From Paracyclopina nana (taxonomy: Eukaryota > Arthropoda > Copepoda > Cyclopoida > Cyclopettidae), in the NCBI GenBank assembly GCA_019096065.1, contig JAGUCH010000001.1:2108001-2172000 (forward strand): DNA of 64,000 bases, given 5' to 3'. Made by a program: the position numbers and the translations under genes. Of this stretch, positions 1 through 12,540 are shown piece after piece. Positions within the stretch are counted from its first letter, which is position 1. The number at the start of each line of letters is the position of its first letter. Under the pieces are notes generated by a model. That model was not told the origin of the DNA and made no database searches. It worked only from the letters and a program-made list of their open reading frames with translations.

Positions 1-44
1 GTATTGTTTTCTGATTGGAACATACTTTATCTGTCATAAATTCA

Positions 45-152
45 GTGACTCAGTCTGTGGCTCAGTCTTTGGCTCAGTCTTTGGCTCAGTCTGTGGCTCA
101 GTCTGTGGCTCAGTCTGTGGCTGAGTCTTTAGCTCAGTTTAAGGCTCAGATA
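45..152. repeat. 12-bp minisatellite, about nine units
   Basis: Nine consecutive 12-base units of the form GTGGCTCAGTCT follow one another with one to three changes each; the last two units are more degenerate. No coding role is visible. It lies upstream of the glutamate receptor gene. Confidence 0.9.
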
Positions 153-1023
153 GTGCAGGGGCTTTTTTAATGATGTAAGAGTTATCTACCTTATTATTTG
201 AATATTTTGCTGAGGAAAAAGGATATTTTAAACTTTGAAAGGTCCAGGTGAAAAATGATGCTTTTTATCTTGAGCTCGTAGTACATTTGCTCAGGCTCAA
301 GAAATTGACACGTTTCATGGTGATAGCTTCACATATTCTTTTTGGTATGCTATGTTGCTCAATATTATTCCCACCTTCCCTTCTTTTTGTGTCACAATTT
401 TACCAGTTCACGATCAAAGGCAATTTCCCCTTGCCTTCATCTCAAATGAGAAATAATGACACTAGTAGTGCGGAATATCAAACTCCATACAGTAGCATAA
501 CGAGGCAAATTTTGGCTTGCCTAAGACTGTAAGAGTTAATGAACCCAACAAAATCCAAGAATAGAACAATGAGGTCAATGAGGCCGAAATATTGGAAATT
601 AATTCCTGTTTTATCAACTAAGCTGAATCGTCAATATGTTTACAATAATTATGTGGTATGTCCGAAATGTTGGCACTTTTGGCATGCTTTTCGACACTTC
701 TTTTTATATGACTTTCGATGCATTCATTAGCATGGGTGCTGAAAGGGCCAAGGCCAGCTTGTAGTGTTGTAGGGGTCAATTCTTGTGGTGCTGCAACACC
801 AAGCTGCATTTACTTATTACATTCATATGCTTTCACTTGAGGAGCTCAGAGCTCCTCTTAGGCCTGGTAAAAGGACTGCATACACAAATATCCAATTTTC
901 CGCAAAAGTCTTTTAGCTCTCGATCTGCAAAAGATAGACAGCTGAGATTTTGCATTTTTCACGACTTTTAGCTATGGGCACCACATAATATGGTGGTAGT
1001 AAAGTTGTTTTTGGTCGTTGCAG
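153..1023. other. Non-coding stretch upstream of glutamate receptor
   Basis: No exon is supported here. The first recognised receptor exon starts with a splice acceptor at 1023 and lacks a signal peptide, so the leader exon must lie here or before the window. Short open stretches exist, including a hydrophobic one near 350-420, but none offers a convincing ATG plus a donor in the required phase. Confidence 0.5.
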
Positions 1024-4000
1024 GAGGCTTATTCGACATGGCTGATACAGTGCAAGAGATCGCCTTTCGCTACGCTGTTGATCGTGTCAACGTGGATCGT
1101 GATATTTTGCCCAGATCTCGGCTGACAGCCCAAATAGAGCGAATACCTCAGCAAGATTCTTTCTACGCGTCCAAGCAGGGTGAGATTCTTTTTTGCTGTG
1201 TACTTAGATCCTCCCAGCTGATTTCCACCGCTACATGAAAGATCACTTTTCAAGATGGCCGGAGATGCAAGTTGATCTCCTCCACAGGGGGTAAAAAGGC
1301 TCTATAAAAATAGCAGCATCCACTTTTGATTGCTTTGCTTTCTTCACCTTTGCGTTCCTCCTATATGATAATTCCAACTTATTTTGGCAAAACCAGTGAA
1401 AAAACCAATTTTCAAAAATGGTTCATTTTTTCCTAAAGTCACGCATAAAAGACACTCGGTTAGTCAATATCACTTTGGGCTCGTTTTGCCGCAAAGGTGA
1501 TGGGCATTGGCTGATTTGCCTCCCAGTCACGATTTGCCTGCAAAAACGCGAGAGCTTTGATCATGACCTGAAAATAATCAGAGCCGCGGCCGTACTATTT
1601 TTTGCCATTTGATCCATCACAATCAGAGCCTGATCATGTCTCCCTTTTCACTCAGTTTGCAAAGCCCTGAAGGCCGGAATGGCCGGTCTGTTTGGGCCTC
1701 AGTCAAGTGTCACGTCCAGCCACGTCCAATCAATATGCGATACCCTCGAGATTCCGCACATAGAGACACGATGGGACTACAGGATGCAACGTGACGACTA
1801 TTCCGTCAACCTGTACCCACACCCGCACGCTTTAGGACAAGTATGCTACATATCAGATACCCTCGAGTGCACAATACGTTCTACTACGAATTTTGCAGGC
1901 TTACGTCGCCATGCTCGTGGCGATGAATTGGATGTCATTTGTGGTTCTCTACGAAGATAGCGACGGCCTTGTGAGGCTTCAAGAGGTCCTTAAGCTCTCC
2001 TCGATCTACAGTGACCTGCATATCAAGGTGCGACAGCTGATACCAGCTTCAGGGGGCGATTACAGGTAATTACATACTCGAGTGCTCATTAGCGAGCTGC
2101 TTTACATGCTCCTCCCTGCAGGCCTCTGCTGAAGGATATCAAGAGCTCGGGCGAAACGAGGATTGTGCTCGACTGCAAGACAGAGAGCATCTACGAAATC
2201 CTGAAGCAGGCTCAACAAGTTGGCGTGATGACAGCTTACCATTCCTACTTCATCACGAGCCTGGTATAAAACTATATCCATCTCGATACTTAATACAGTT
2301 TCTCAAGCAGCTGCCTTTTTTCAAAGAAAGCTATATTCCTTTAATGCCATGTTCATATTGTAAAATTGCCTAAAGGCATGGAAAAAATGTCGATTAGGTA
2401 AAGAGAATATGCTGTACTTATCTGTTTTTTATCATAGCAACGGTAATTTTAATACCCTGTATAAGTTGGTATTTAAATAGCTAGCTGCTATTTGAGTAGT
2501 TCTTCTTTATGTGAAGCTAGGATATTCAAATAGCCGTCACAAGGCCAAGGTAATGTAATAATGATGAGAAAACCTGCCAAGGATCGTGCCAAAGTTATAA
2601 GATATTAGCCCGGTTCCACCATGGTAAATCAGCATAGTCAAGAGACGTAACTTGACTTTTTAGCATAGTCAGGTCACAGCTAGCTCGCACGCTCAGCTCG
2701 ACCTGACTTAACTGGTTTACCGCACTGCACTATGCTGATATCCCGTGTTGGAACCGGGCTATTTTTAAACAGTTTTTAAATGTTTTTTGGGCAAATTAGG
2801 TCTTGTTAAGTTCATCATGCTTCATGTTCATTTGATATCTTTCTTGGTGTTGGATTTGGCGGAAATCTAGTTTGAGCTTTATCGAACTTATGTTCTCTCA
2901 TAGTATTAATTTTTCTAAGTAAATCCGACTTTTCACTTATTTTGGGGTTGCTACTTACAAATATTAGTTTCTTTAGAAAGCTGTTCTAAGTACTTCTTGT
3001 TTGGAGCACACATGAGCATCATAAGAGCAAAAGTGGGCATTGTTCGATTATGCTGGATAAACCAAAGTGTGTCGAGATATGATCTATGAGGAACCAAATG
3101 ATGAATGTATCAATTAGCAGAAGAGCATAACTGTGCTATACAGCAATAGATCAATTTTTGCAGTGACGACTTTCTCTTCTTTTTTGTCAAGGATCTTCAC
3201 ATGGTGGAGCTGGAGGACTTCAAATATGGAGGCACGAATATCAGCTCGTTTCGTATGGTGGATCCGAGCAACGAGGTTGTCCTTTCTGTGGTTCAAGACT
3301 GGGTCAAAGGAGAGATGCGGTTCAACAGAAAAATCCCATTTGCTGGGAAAACAATCAAGGTAATTCGATTTCAGCTCTTCTATTGCACATACAAATCACA
3401 GCTATATTATAGTGGCACACACCTACGCGAGCTACTATAGTATATACTATATTCCTACGTAAAAACGTGCTACTACTACTACACATTTTTGTAGTCGTTA
3501 TATACTGTGTACAGTAGAGAAAACACATTCTACGTATCTCTTAGCTAGGCCTTCCAGGGGAAAAACTTTGTTTCTCTCTTGTTTGACTTTCAAGCCTATT
3601 TTAATACAGTATATCTACACAGCTCTGATCTATTTTTTCCAAGAACAACAGCTGTCCAAATTTGAACTCAATCGTCATTTAACCAGAAAATGCACTAAAT
3701 GGACGCACCATTTTCAAGCTAAGCTCCCAGCAGGAAAAACTGGAGTTTATTGAATATATTCTGTTTAGTGCTCTGGTGATTTTTTGGGACTTGCAAAGCA
3801 TGGCAAAAAGCTGAAATGACGTGTAAAATGGTAGATTTTGACCTTCTTCCAATGCTCTATTTATGCATCATCATTTTTCTGTAGCCAACAAGCAACAGCA
3901 CCATCAGCCCCAATGCAATCTCTGTAAGTTCAAAAGCGTGCACAAAACAATCATTACTCACTGTGGAAGAAGTCACAAAGCTTCTCAGCTGAGTGCTTCC

Positions 4001-7000
4001 ATTTGCATTGCGCGAACAACCTGGTGTTATCAGCCGACTAAAATACACTCATATTTTGCATGTGCATCAATTAACTAAAAAATCAGCTCCACCAGGCTAA
4101 TTTGCATGTTGAAATGGCGCTCTCTCTCTGTCAGATGTGGAAGAATATCTCTTGGAGATTATTTGTGGTGATTCTGGCCTTGCATTTTCATTAATTCATG
4201 TCGTCGTTTTGTGCGCAGACTGAAACCGCTCTGATCTACGATGCGGTTCAAATGTTCGCGAAAGCCCTCACTGATCTGGATCGAAGTCAAGAGGTTCAAA
4301 CTGCCAGCATCGATTGCACCGGACGGGAAACCTGGCAGCATGGAAACTCACTTGTCAACTACATGAAAATGGTACCTTTTACTTCTACTCAATGAATTCT
4401 CATTTCCAATGAGCAATTAATATTCGACTCTTACTGAATGCCATTTATATTTTTTATAATATCTTGCGAGTTTCGTTTCGGTTTGAGCTCAGTGGATTAA
4501 TTTTAAGTTGCAAAATCTCTATAGTTCAAACGAGTGTTTTTACAGGCTGCTTGATTAAGAAAAAATCTGATGACATGGAAAAAATAACTCTTTTGAGTTT
4601 CTGTCAAATTTTTAAGCAGGCATTTTTTAAAAATGGAAGTCACATTTTTCCCGGATCAGGCTGAATAGCATAATTTTCATTAGGTTGAGCTTGAGGGGCT
4701 AACCGGAAAAATCAAGTTTGACAGCCTCGGATTTCGCTCGGATTTCAACCTCGACATCATAGAGCTGAAAAAAGAAGGCCTGGTTCAAGTTGGCGTGTGG
4801 AATCAAGGATCCGGAGCGAATTTCACCAGGAATTACACCGAGTCATATTCGGAAATTGTGGAGAGCCTCCACAACAAAACCCTCAAAATCACCACAATTT
4901 TGGTAATTTTTCATTCTAGACGACATGTTTTTTTTAATATGTATTTTTGTGTGGTAGAATGAACCTTACACAATGTACCGCGAGAACTCTGAGGCTCTGT
5001 CTGGCAATGACAGATTTGAGGGCTACAATGTGGACTTGATTGACGAAGTGTCCAAAATCCTGGGCTTTAACTACACCATCAACATTGTGGCTGATGGGAA
5101 ATATGGGAGCTACAATGCCAAAAACAAAACGTGGAACGGCATGGTGGGAGAATTGCTGTCCCAGGTAATTCCGGAATTACAGAGGCGCAACTAATTGCAC
5201 TTTAATTCACGCAACCTTCATTTAACATGCAGAAAGCAGATTTAGCAGTGGCCGACTTGACAATCACCTATGAACGCGAGCAAGGTGTGGATTTCACCAT
5301 GCCCTTCATGAACTTGGGTAACGAAAAAAGCTATTTCAGACTATAGTGATTTTTGATTATATTTTGATTATGCAAGGTGTGACCATCCTGTTTAAGAAGC
5401 CAACTGCCAAAGATCCCAATTTATTCAGCTTTTTGTCTCCTTTGTCACTTGGTGTGTGGATCTACATAGTGACAGCTTATCTGGCTGTGTCTTTGCTCCT
5501 CTATGTTATTGCGAGGTAAGGCTCCCCTTTTTTTAATGTCTCGTTCATCTATCTCGCATTCATTCTAAAAAAAATTAAGAAGTGAGCTAAATAAGCCAAA
5601 AGATTTGCATTGAATCGACTATCTGAAATTTTCATCGTTATTGTTTTGTTATTATAGTAACTTCATTTATTTAACTTTGAGGTTGAAACGAAAAAGGTGG
5701 CTTCAAAGTATTTTCACATTTTTTGAAGAGCTCACTGTCCTAGTTAATAGAGTCGAATTTACAGCAATTTTGCGTACTAGCTTGCATGCATTATTTTTAA
5801 GTGAACCCTTTTTTGAAAGGAGATGAGGAGTGCATTATGAAATCTGGGATGCAATTCATGATTAGAAAGCAGTTGGTTGCATAGTTGCTCTGAGTTGAAA
5901 AAGAGACATTTGGTTGCCAAGCTACCACGACGAGCTGGTGATGTTTTGGTTGGAGGCCTCATTTGTAGAAGAAGCCACTACGACTTGTTGTGGCACTAAT
6001 GGAGCTGATGGCAGAAAGTGTGGGCATGCGAGTTTTTACGGCCTCTCTGGCCTCCCTTCATTTGGTCATCTTTTTCACTTCTCTGGTCACCAATTTCGTG
6101 GCCTCCGACCTCGCGTCCTCGGGCTCCAAGGTGAAAGCTGACAAAAAGTCGAAGCTCTTCTGGAGGCTCACCGTGCTCCAGTGTCGAATTGCTCAGTTTG
6201 ACAACCTGTGCAGGCTCCCCTTGATTGCCAGGCTGTTTTTCTGGGCTCACGACGACATCTTCCTACTTGAGGTGAAATATCCAATTGGGCCTTTAATTAA
6301 TAATAACTATCCTTCTTTTGAAAAAAGGCTTTAATGAGGCCTGGCGTTTTCTTCACTTTTTACCTGGCAGCCATTTTCAGCTGCACTGCAGTCTTTTTGG
6401 CTTCAGATTTGTTTACTCTGCTCAGATTGATTCACGTCTTCTATGCACACTAGGCCAGGGAGGCTTCATTTTGTCCGTTTTGGCCAAAATCGGAAATCAG
6501 TATTTTTCAACTTTTTTTGCTTTAACACTTAGTTTATGGTCCAACTAATCCAAATTCACTCAGCAGAGACATATGAGCTCAGTTCAGCTGATCATAAATG
6601 CCTGATTTTGAGATCAAGTAAAAACTTGGAAAAAAGCAGCCAAAAAGTATGGCAAAGAAAATGGTGACAAACAACCTGTTCTAAGCTGGATACCTATAAC
6701 AATTTGTATTTCTGTATGATTTTTGATCTTACTGAAATTATTCAAGCATTTGCAGTTGATTTTGCCTGATAGTAAATGCCCCAAAATTGGCCTCAAAAAA
6801 GCTGTTCACTTACTAGAACAAAATTAAAACAAAATATGCTGTACTTTCTTGGATCAGCATGGATCACCGAAATTCATGGCTTAAGAGTCTCTCTGACACT
6901 CAAATACATGATTCCAATTGAATTTAGCTGCTACATTTTGCAACCTTGGAAGTTTTGGGAGGCCAAAAAGTCAAATTTTGCTATTATTTTGGAGCGCCAT

Positions 7001-10000
7001 TGTAGCAGCTTCTATTTGACAGAAAAATCAAACCGGACGAAATAAAGCGTCACTGGCCCTGTGTGCTATGAAGACTTTGTGGACGCCACGCTCAAGTGGT
7101 CAGACACAGTGTGGTTCCTCGTGACAGCCTCGATTCTGTTTCTCACCGCTGGCTTAACAGCGTTGTTTGCCTCTGTGGACGTAATTCCCCTTCTCTCAGC
7201 CTCAAATACGACGTATGATCCTCTCATCAGATTATGGCAGCATTCAGACTACTTTGTTCAATACGATCTCCCATTGGCACAAATTTTCTATACCCTTTCT
7301 GCAGTGGGCTTCACTGCCCTCGTACACAAGTGGATTTTGTACCACCTGAACGAAAAGTTTGTCAACCTGGCAGGAATCACTGCGCAAATCAGGGAAAGGA
7401 GGCAAAAGCAGAATGCCAACAATTTCAAGGGCAGCATTTTGTTCCAATTCTGGAGGCTTTTCTCAGTGCTGCCCATATCAATAGTGGCCCTTTTGCCAGC
7501 TCAGTTCATCAAAACTGAGCATGGCATTCAGCTCTTTTTGGTCACGCATCTCCTCTGCTCCGTTTACCAGTCTTGCGGAGTCTCCCTGTTCTTCCTGGCC
7601 ACGAGTACAATTTTCAATAGGAAAAATCACATGGGCAAATTCTTGAGCCATGACATCCTGGTCAAGAGGCTTTTGCGCCTATTCAGGCGCAAGCGTGAGC
7701 TGCTCCAGACTCATTTGTCCTTTGTCATCAATAAATTATCCAGATTGAATCCCAATGAGCAACTTGATCAATTGCAAGGCCTTGAAAACTCGAATAAGGC
7801 AAATAACGCTCACTTCCAGGATCCCACTTTTCCTCGCGCCCTAGAGCCCAGACGAGGTGAAACTGTTCGTTTTTAGGTGGCCTTTTTTGAAAATAACTGT
7901 ACATTTTTTGGAATAGAGCCACTGCTGTTATTGGAGAAAAGGTCCAAGTATCTGGTGAAGCAGGGCACACTGGGCACATTGATCACTTCAGATCATTTGC
8001 TGGATTCTTTCCCCCGAGTTGGGGACCTTCCAGGGTTCATTTCAGAGAAAGCCAGCTCTCCCATAGAAGAGCCCGTTTTGCATCCCTCAATATTCCCCGA
8101 ATTTGACACAATCTAGCAGCAATTTTTCCCCTTCTCTGCGCAGGTGTTCACCTTACGAAAAAGGCTACACGTATTTTGCCGATAACGGCAAATCCGACGA
8201 GAAAGGCTCGAGGCTGGCAAAGCCTGATCCCATCTACGAGACTTTGTTTTCTGGTGCTAACGGCAGATTAGCCCGCACAGTGGGCACGCAAGTGGGCCAT
8301 CCTGACGAGGTCCAAGGTGCCACCAATCGCCTCGACGAAGAGATGACTTTTACGCTGTTAAATTCATTTTGGTTCATGACTGCATCATTGCTCCAGCAAG
8401 GAACTGATCTTCTACCAAGGTAATCTATTTTCCCTTTTTTCTCGTGACTGGGCCCAAAGTGGGTTGGAAAAAGGAGAAAAATAATAAATTAACTCATTTT
8501 TTTTACCAGATTCTTTGATAAATTTGACAAAAGCTTGCTGCGCTCGAATTACCCTAGGCGCTAAGAGCCAAAAACTTGGACGCCTATTTTATGTAAGCAA
8601 TTGTCCATTGTCATTTATTTTTCTATCTAGGGCTGTGTCTACACGAATGGTGGCTGGGATGTGGTGGTTCTTTACTTTGATCATGATTTCGTCTTACACA
8701 GCCAATTTGGCTGCGTTCCTCACCGTTGAGCGAATGGAGTCGCCCATCGAATCAGCGGAGGACTTGTCAAAGCAAAGCACCATTAAATATGGATGCCTTA
8801 AAGGGGGATCCACCGCTGCTTTCTTCAGGGTAAAAACAGTGTTTTTTGTATTAAATAAATATTCGGTGTAATCATCACGATTTCAGGACTCGAAAATTCC
8901 AACGTATTCGAGAATGTGGGTTTTCATGGAGTCCGATGAGAAGAACTTTGTCGGCTCTAATGCTGGCGGGGTGGATCGAGTGCGAAAGGAAAATGGCAAA
9001 TATGCTTTTCTCATGGAATCGACCACGGTGGAATACATCATAGAACGTGACTGTGAATTGACTCAAATAGGAAGCTTGCTCGATTCCAAAGGCTATGGAA
9101 TAGCTCTCCCTCCAAGTGAGTTTTTGCGAGGCCTGAAATAATTAGCAGCTATTTCATAGCGCAACTCTTGCAGATTCTCCATATAGGACGCCAATTAGTA
9201 GCGCAATTTTGCAGCTGCAAGAAGGTGGCAAACTTCACATGCTCAAAGAAAAGTGGTGGAAGCAGAGGAAAGGCGGAGGGAAATGCAAGGTAATTTGCCT
9301 TAAAATCTCATTTCGGCGAATCTCTGCTTTTGCTTGGCCCCTAACTGCAAAACATAGAGAGGATTCACAGGGCTTTCTTTACTCCCTTAGGAACAGGTAA
9401 AAAGTATCCATTGTCACCTGGAAAAGTCCAACTTTTAGATACTAAGATAAATAATTGATTTTTGAATTTTTAGCTTAGAGGTTGGAAAAATAGCTAGGCA
9501 TGCCTATCATAGAACGCAATTTTCTTGGCTTTGCTTCGTCCGCCAGCTTTATTATTACTTTCTTTAACTTGGTTTGAAATAATTTATAAAAAACTTGAAG
9601 AAATATTAATTTCTTTAATATGCTGAATGCTGGCAAAAAAGTTGACGAATTTTTCTTAGTGTGAGTTTTGCTAATGCTATGATCGAAAAGGTGATTGTTG
9701 CTTGTGAATGTGCCTGTGGACGTCTATATTTGTGCTTTCAGGAGGTTCAGGAAAGTGGAGCAGCCGCCCTGGGCTTGAGCAACGTGGGCGGGGTTTTCGT
9801 CGTGCTCATCGGTGGAATGACTTTGGCTTGCATTGTGGCTTTTTGCGAGAGCGTCTGGAACAAAAAGCAACAGAAACGAGCGGCGCTGCTGGTAAACAAA
9901 AATACTACTAAACAGCTCAGCATGTCCACTTATGCTAAATATCAATTTAGCCTACCCAGAAAGTGTGGCTAAAAGTTGAGGATTATTATGAAGAGCAGGT

Positions 10001-10881
10001 GAAAGCACTGCAGCACTACTTTTACTTAACAAAAACGCACTTAGATTTCGGTATTCAGACTTTGTAAAAGCAGCTTGAAAAGACAACAAATATTGGACAA
10101 TCTAAATCACATCATTGTAAAAGTTGCTCAATGTTAGATTTTTAACATGTATCAAACTGAGAGAATGTAGACTGGGCTGACTAAAAATATTGTTTATTAG
10201 CCATTGAATCTAAGTGAATCTAAGTTCATCTGGTTCACAATGAGCAATATTTTGGCCAAATATCAAGCAAGTCTCCATGGGCCAATCCCTCTTGCAAGGC
10301 AATTTTCAAGCTTATTTTCCACCCCTTAAAATATTTTGCCAAAATACTGCTTATATCCGCAGCCCAAGGTAAACATCCTGAGTAGCTCCCATATTAGCAA
10401 AGATGACAACTTGCCTTATGAAAAAGCATTTAAATGATCATTTCAGCAAGCCAGCCTATCACAGAGCACCTGCACAGAGACCAGCACGGGCACGCTGACC
10501 CGTACGAGCGGCGGTTTCGGCGGTACGATGTGCGAGCGTGACCGCATTCTCGGGCTCCCTTTCGAAAACGGTCACGTGACCCACCTTGACCTGGCGGCCG
10601 TTCACCCGCGCACCAACCACCATCACATGCACACGGACTTTCGGGACGGCGGCTACATCACCTCGAGTCTGAGTGCAGCTGCACTCAACGCCAATTCGTG
10701 CGCAGTGCCCATGATGGACTTGGGCAATTCCAATGCGCGCAATGTGCAGCTGGTGCACAGCTCTTCGCTGGGGTGGGGTAGCAATAATGCCAATAATACC
10801 CTCGGTCGGGGTATTCGCTACCAACAGCAGCACCAAGAGGAATGCCCCCATTTCAACAACTACAAGGAGGCGCCCACATGA
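1024..10881 (+). CDS. Ionotropic glutamate receptor, kainate/AMPA type (partial at 5' end)
   Basis: Ligand-gated cation channel subunit of the plasma membrane. Exons: 1024-1179, 1656-1840, 1899-2065, 2122-2263, 3192-3359, 4219-4371, 4684-4902, 4958-5164, 5233-5317, 5377-5515, 8144-8419, 8631-8829, 8887-9115, 9174-9289, 9742-9891, 10447-10881; all phases agree, giving about 1007 residues after the missing leader. Seen: amino-terminal domain (starts GGLFD...[12 protein letters not shown]), ligand-binding lobe S1 with DLTITYERE (Thr and Arg that bind glutamate), M1, pore helix with LLQQG (Gln encoded at the Q/R site), M3 with [11 protein letters not shown], lobe S2 with GGSTAAFFR and the ligand-binding Glu in MESTTVEY, M4, and a roughly 144-residue tail. 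The loop between M1 and the pore is about 50 residues longer than usual. The subtype (kainate rather than AMPA) is inferred from the amino-terminal domain. The start codon is not identified. A poly(A) hexamer occurs at 11518. Confidence 0.93.
2606..2761. mobile_element. TA-flanked MITE-like inverted-repeat element
   Basis: A roughly 150-bp segment begins GCCCGGTTCCA and ends TGGAACCGGGC, with further inverted similarity inward (AATCAGCATAGT against CTATGCTGATA). TA flanks both ends, which fits the TA target duplication of Tc1/mariner-type elements. It has no coding capacity and lies in a receptor intron. Confidence 0.7.
5999..8116 (+). CDS. Nested multi-pass (7TM-like) membrane protein
   Basis: A same-strand gene inside the 2.6-kb receptor intron 5516-8143. 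Supported exons: 5999-6271 (ATG at 5999, phase 0 donor), 7048-7856, and 7917-8116 after a 60-nt intron; the last two join in phase. Exon one ends in phase 0 and 7048 needs phase 2, so an exon is missing between them; 6381-6499 fits the phases but is weak. Hydrophobic segments are seen near the N-terminus (around [16 protein letters not shown]), around [43 protein letters not shown] and [15 protein letters not shown]. They are followed by a basic [12 protein letters not shown] segment and a long hydrophilic tail. I recognise no family; class A GPCR motifs (DRY, NPxxY) are absent. The stop is only 27 nt before the next receptor exon and no AATAAA lies between. Confidence 0.6.
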
Positions 10882-11895
10882 TCCAGCAAATCGGTGTCCT
10901 TTTTATGATCACGTCTCTTTTTTATATGAGCTGCTGCTATATATACACTGATAGACCAAGAAAACGCGAGCAATTTGCATGGTGACTTGTACTGTATACT
11001 GCAACTACTAGATGTGTACTATTATTACTAAATTATATGCTAATTGGCGCCAGGGTTTGTGAAATACATGCTTACATCTTAAAGTCGAATAATGCTATTT
11101 TTGGCCTTAAAAAGGTTACCTGCAGTATTAAGAGTACATGCGGCAAATGTCTGATTTGTCCTTGGTTTGAGCAAAAAACAGTTCATGTAACTCTGCCCAT
11201 TTTCTGTATGGTTTCTAGCTCTCTGTGTAGTGTTGCTTCTGTTTGATTAATTTGAAATGAAACACTAATAGACTGACAATGGGGAAACTGAGGGAATAAG
11301 TGTGGATATTTCATTAAGTTTCTTCATAAAGTATTACATAATGAATACAACAGTAAGCAATTTGGCGGGCAGTTGTTTTAAATAGAATTTCCCCATTGTG
11401 AATGATGTCAACAGACTGATGCGAATTGAGGTCGTGAAGCTTCACAAATGCAAAGAGCAAAGCTATAAAAGAGCCCCAATGTTGGGCAACTTTCGTCAGA
11501 ACCAAAAAGTTAACAGAAATAAAAGCACCAAGTAAGTAAAACAGTCATTGTCCTCTCTCTCACTTCAAACGTGTCTATAAATAAAAGTATATGTATAGTA
11601 CATGAGGCCATCATCTCAATGTCAAAACTAGATTCACTTTTTCTTAAGAAACATAAAAGTTGGGGCTTGCAATCTTCATAGACTGTATTATATCTAAAGT
11701 AATTCAGTCATTGCATTGCCATAAAGTATGGAAATTCACCAAACCAAAAAATTATTTTTGTAAAAATGACGAGTCTTTAATACCAAAGTTTTATTGCAAA
11801 ACGTCAGCTTTAATAAAATTATCGTTTTTAATAAAATTTGTCAAGATCAGGGTACTGATAAGTATATGCTGCATACTATATCCTGGACGGCTCTA
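10882..11895. other. Receptor 3' flank, no gene seen
   Basis: AT-rich sequence following the receptor stop. It contains the likely poly(A) signal at 11518. No open frame with coding character was found on either strand. Confidence 0.5.
11518..11523 (+). terminator. Possible poly(A) signal of glutamate receptor
   Basis: AATAAA lies about 640 nt after the receptor stop. It is the first canonical hexamer noticed downstream; actual use is inferred. Confidence 0.35.
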
Positions 11896-12540
11896 CTGGT
11901 TAAAGGCTAATCGGTAAAAGGCTATTTGGTGTAAGGCTAATTGGTAAAAGGCAAAATGGTGAAAGGCCAATTGGCTAAAAGGCTAGATTGGTGAAAGGCT
12001 ACCAAAGAAGGCTAAATTGATAACGTTACTAGAGTACAAATTATTTAATGACATTGATCATTGAAGTTAGAGCAAGGAAAATCAGCTGTATCTGTTAAGT
12101 GTTGAGCGAAATAACTGTTTTTCATTGCCAAATTTTTGCCAACTTTTGAAATAAGCAGCTGCTTTTGCTTTAAATGTTACAGGTTTGCTTAGCTTTTTCA
12201 CCTTAGCTTAGCTTTTTCTTCCTTATTCTCAACAAACTAAATTAGCTTGGTCAGTCAAGTAAAGACAAGTAAGTCTTGTTTGTAAAATGTTCCTTTGTAC
12301 AGATCCAAGTCTTTTTAGTAATTCCTAAGCTAAGCCCAAAAAAGCAGTTTTGTGCCACAAAAAAATGAAACTGAGATTAACCAGGAAAATTAAAAGATAG
12401 TGATATGTCACTTGTGAACCAATCAAACACTGTCACTCACCTTTTTTATATAGCTTTTTACCAATGTAACCTTTGGCCAATTTGCCTTTAACCAATTAGC
12501 CTTACTCCAAATAGCCTATTGCCGATTAGCCTTTAACCAG
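11896..12540. mobile_element. Foldback (long inverted repeat) element with 15-bp repeat arms
   Basis: The left arm is a run of about 15-base units of the type GGTAAAAGGCTAATT (11898-12020). The right arm (about 12460-12540) carries the reverse complement of the same units. The outermost bases, CTGGTTAAAGGCTAATCGG and its complement, match and are flanked by TA on both sides (11894-11895, 12541-12542). The interior has no open frame of note. The architecture fits a non-autonomous foldback element with TA target duplication; the family assignment is inference. Confidence 0.75.

Noticed and set aside
45..152. CRISPR-like array
   Set aside because: Units are contiguous 12-mers without spacers, in an animal genome; it is a minisatellite.
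990..1023. ATG at 990 as the receptor start giving a short signal peptide
   Set aside because: The segment TTTTTGGTCGTTGCAG is a typical acceptor and the phase after it fits the usual Ile-Gly-Gly-Leu-Phe-Asp start; an upstream leader exon is more likely, though the ATG cannot be wholly excluded.
1300..1312. TATA-like CTATAAAAAT
   Set aside because: It lies inside a receptor intron on the coding strand with no supported start or gene behind it.
10459..10851. Minus-strand open frame opposite the last glutamate receptor exon
   Set aside because: The plus strand joins in phase to the receptor; the opposite frame is a by-product of GC-rich codons.
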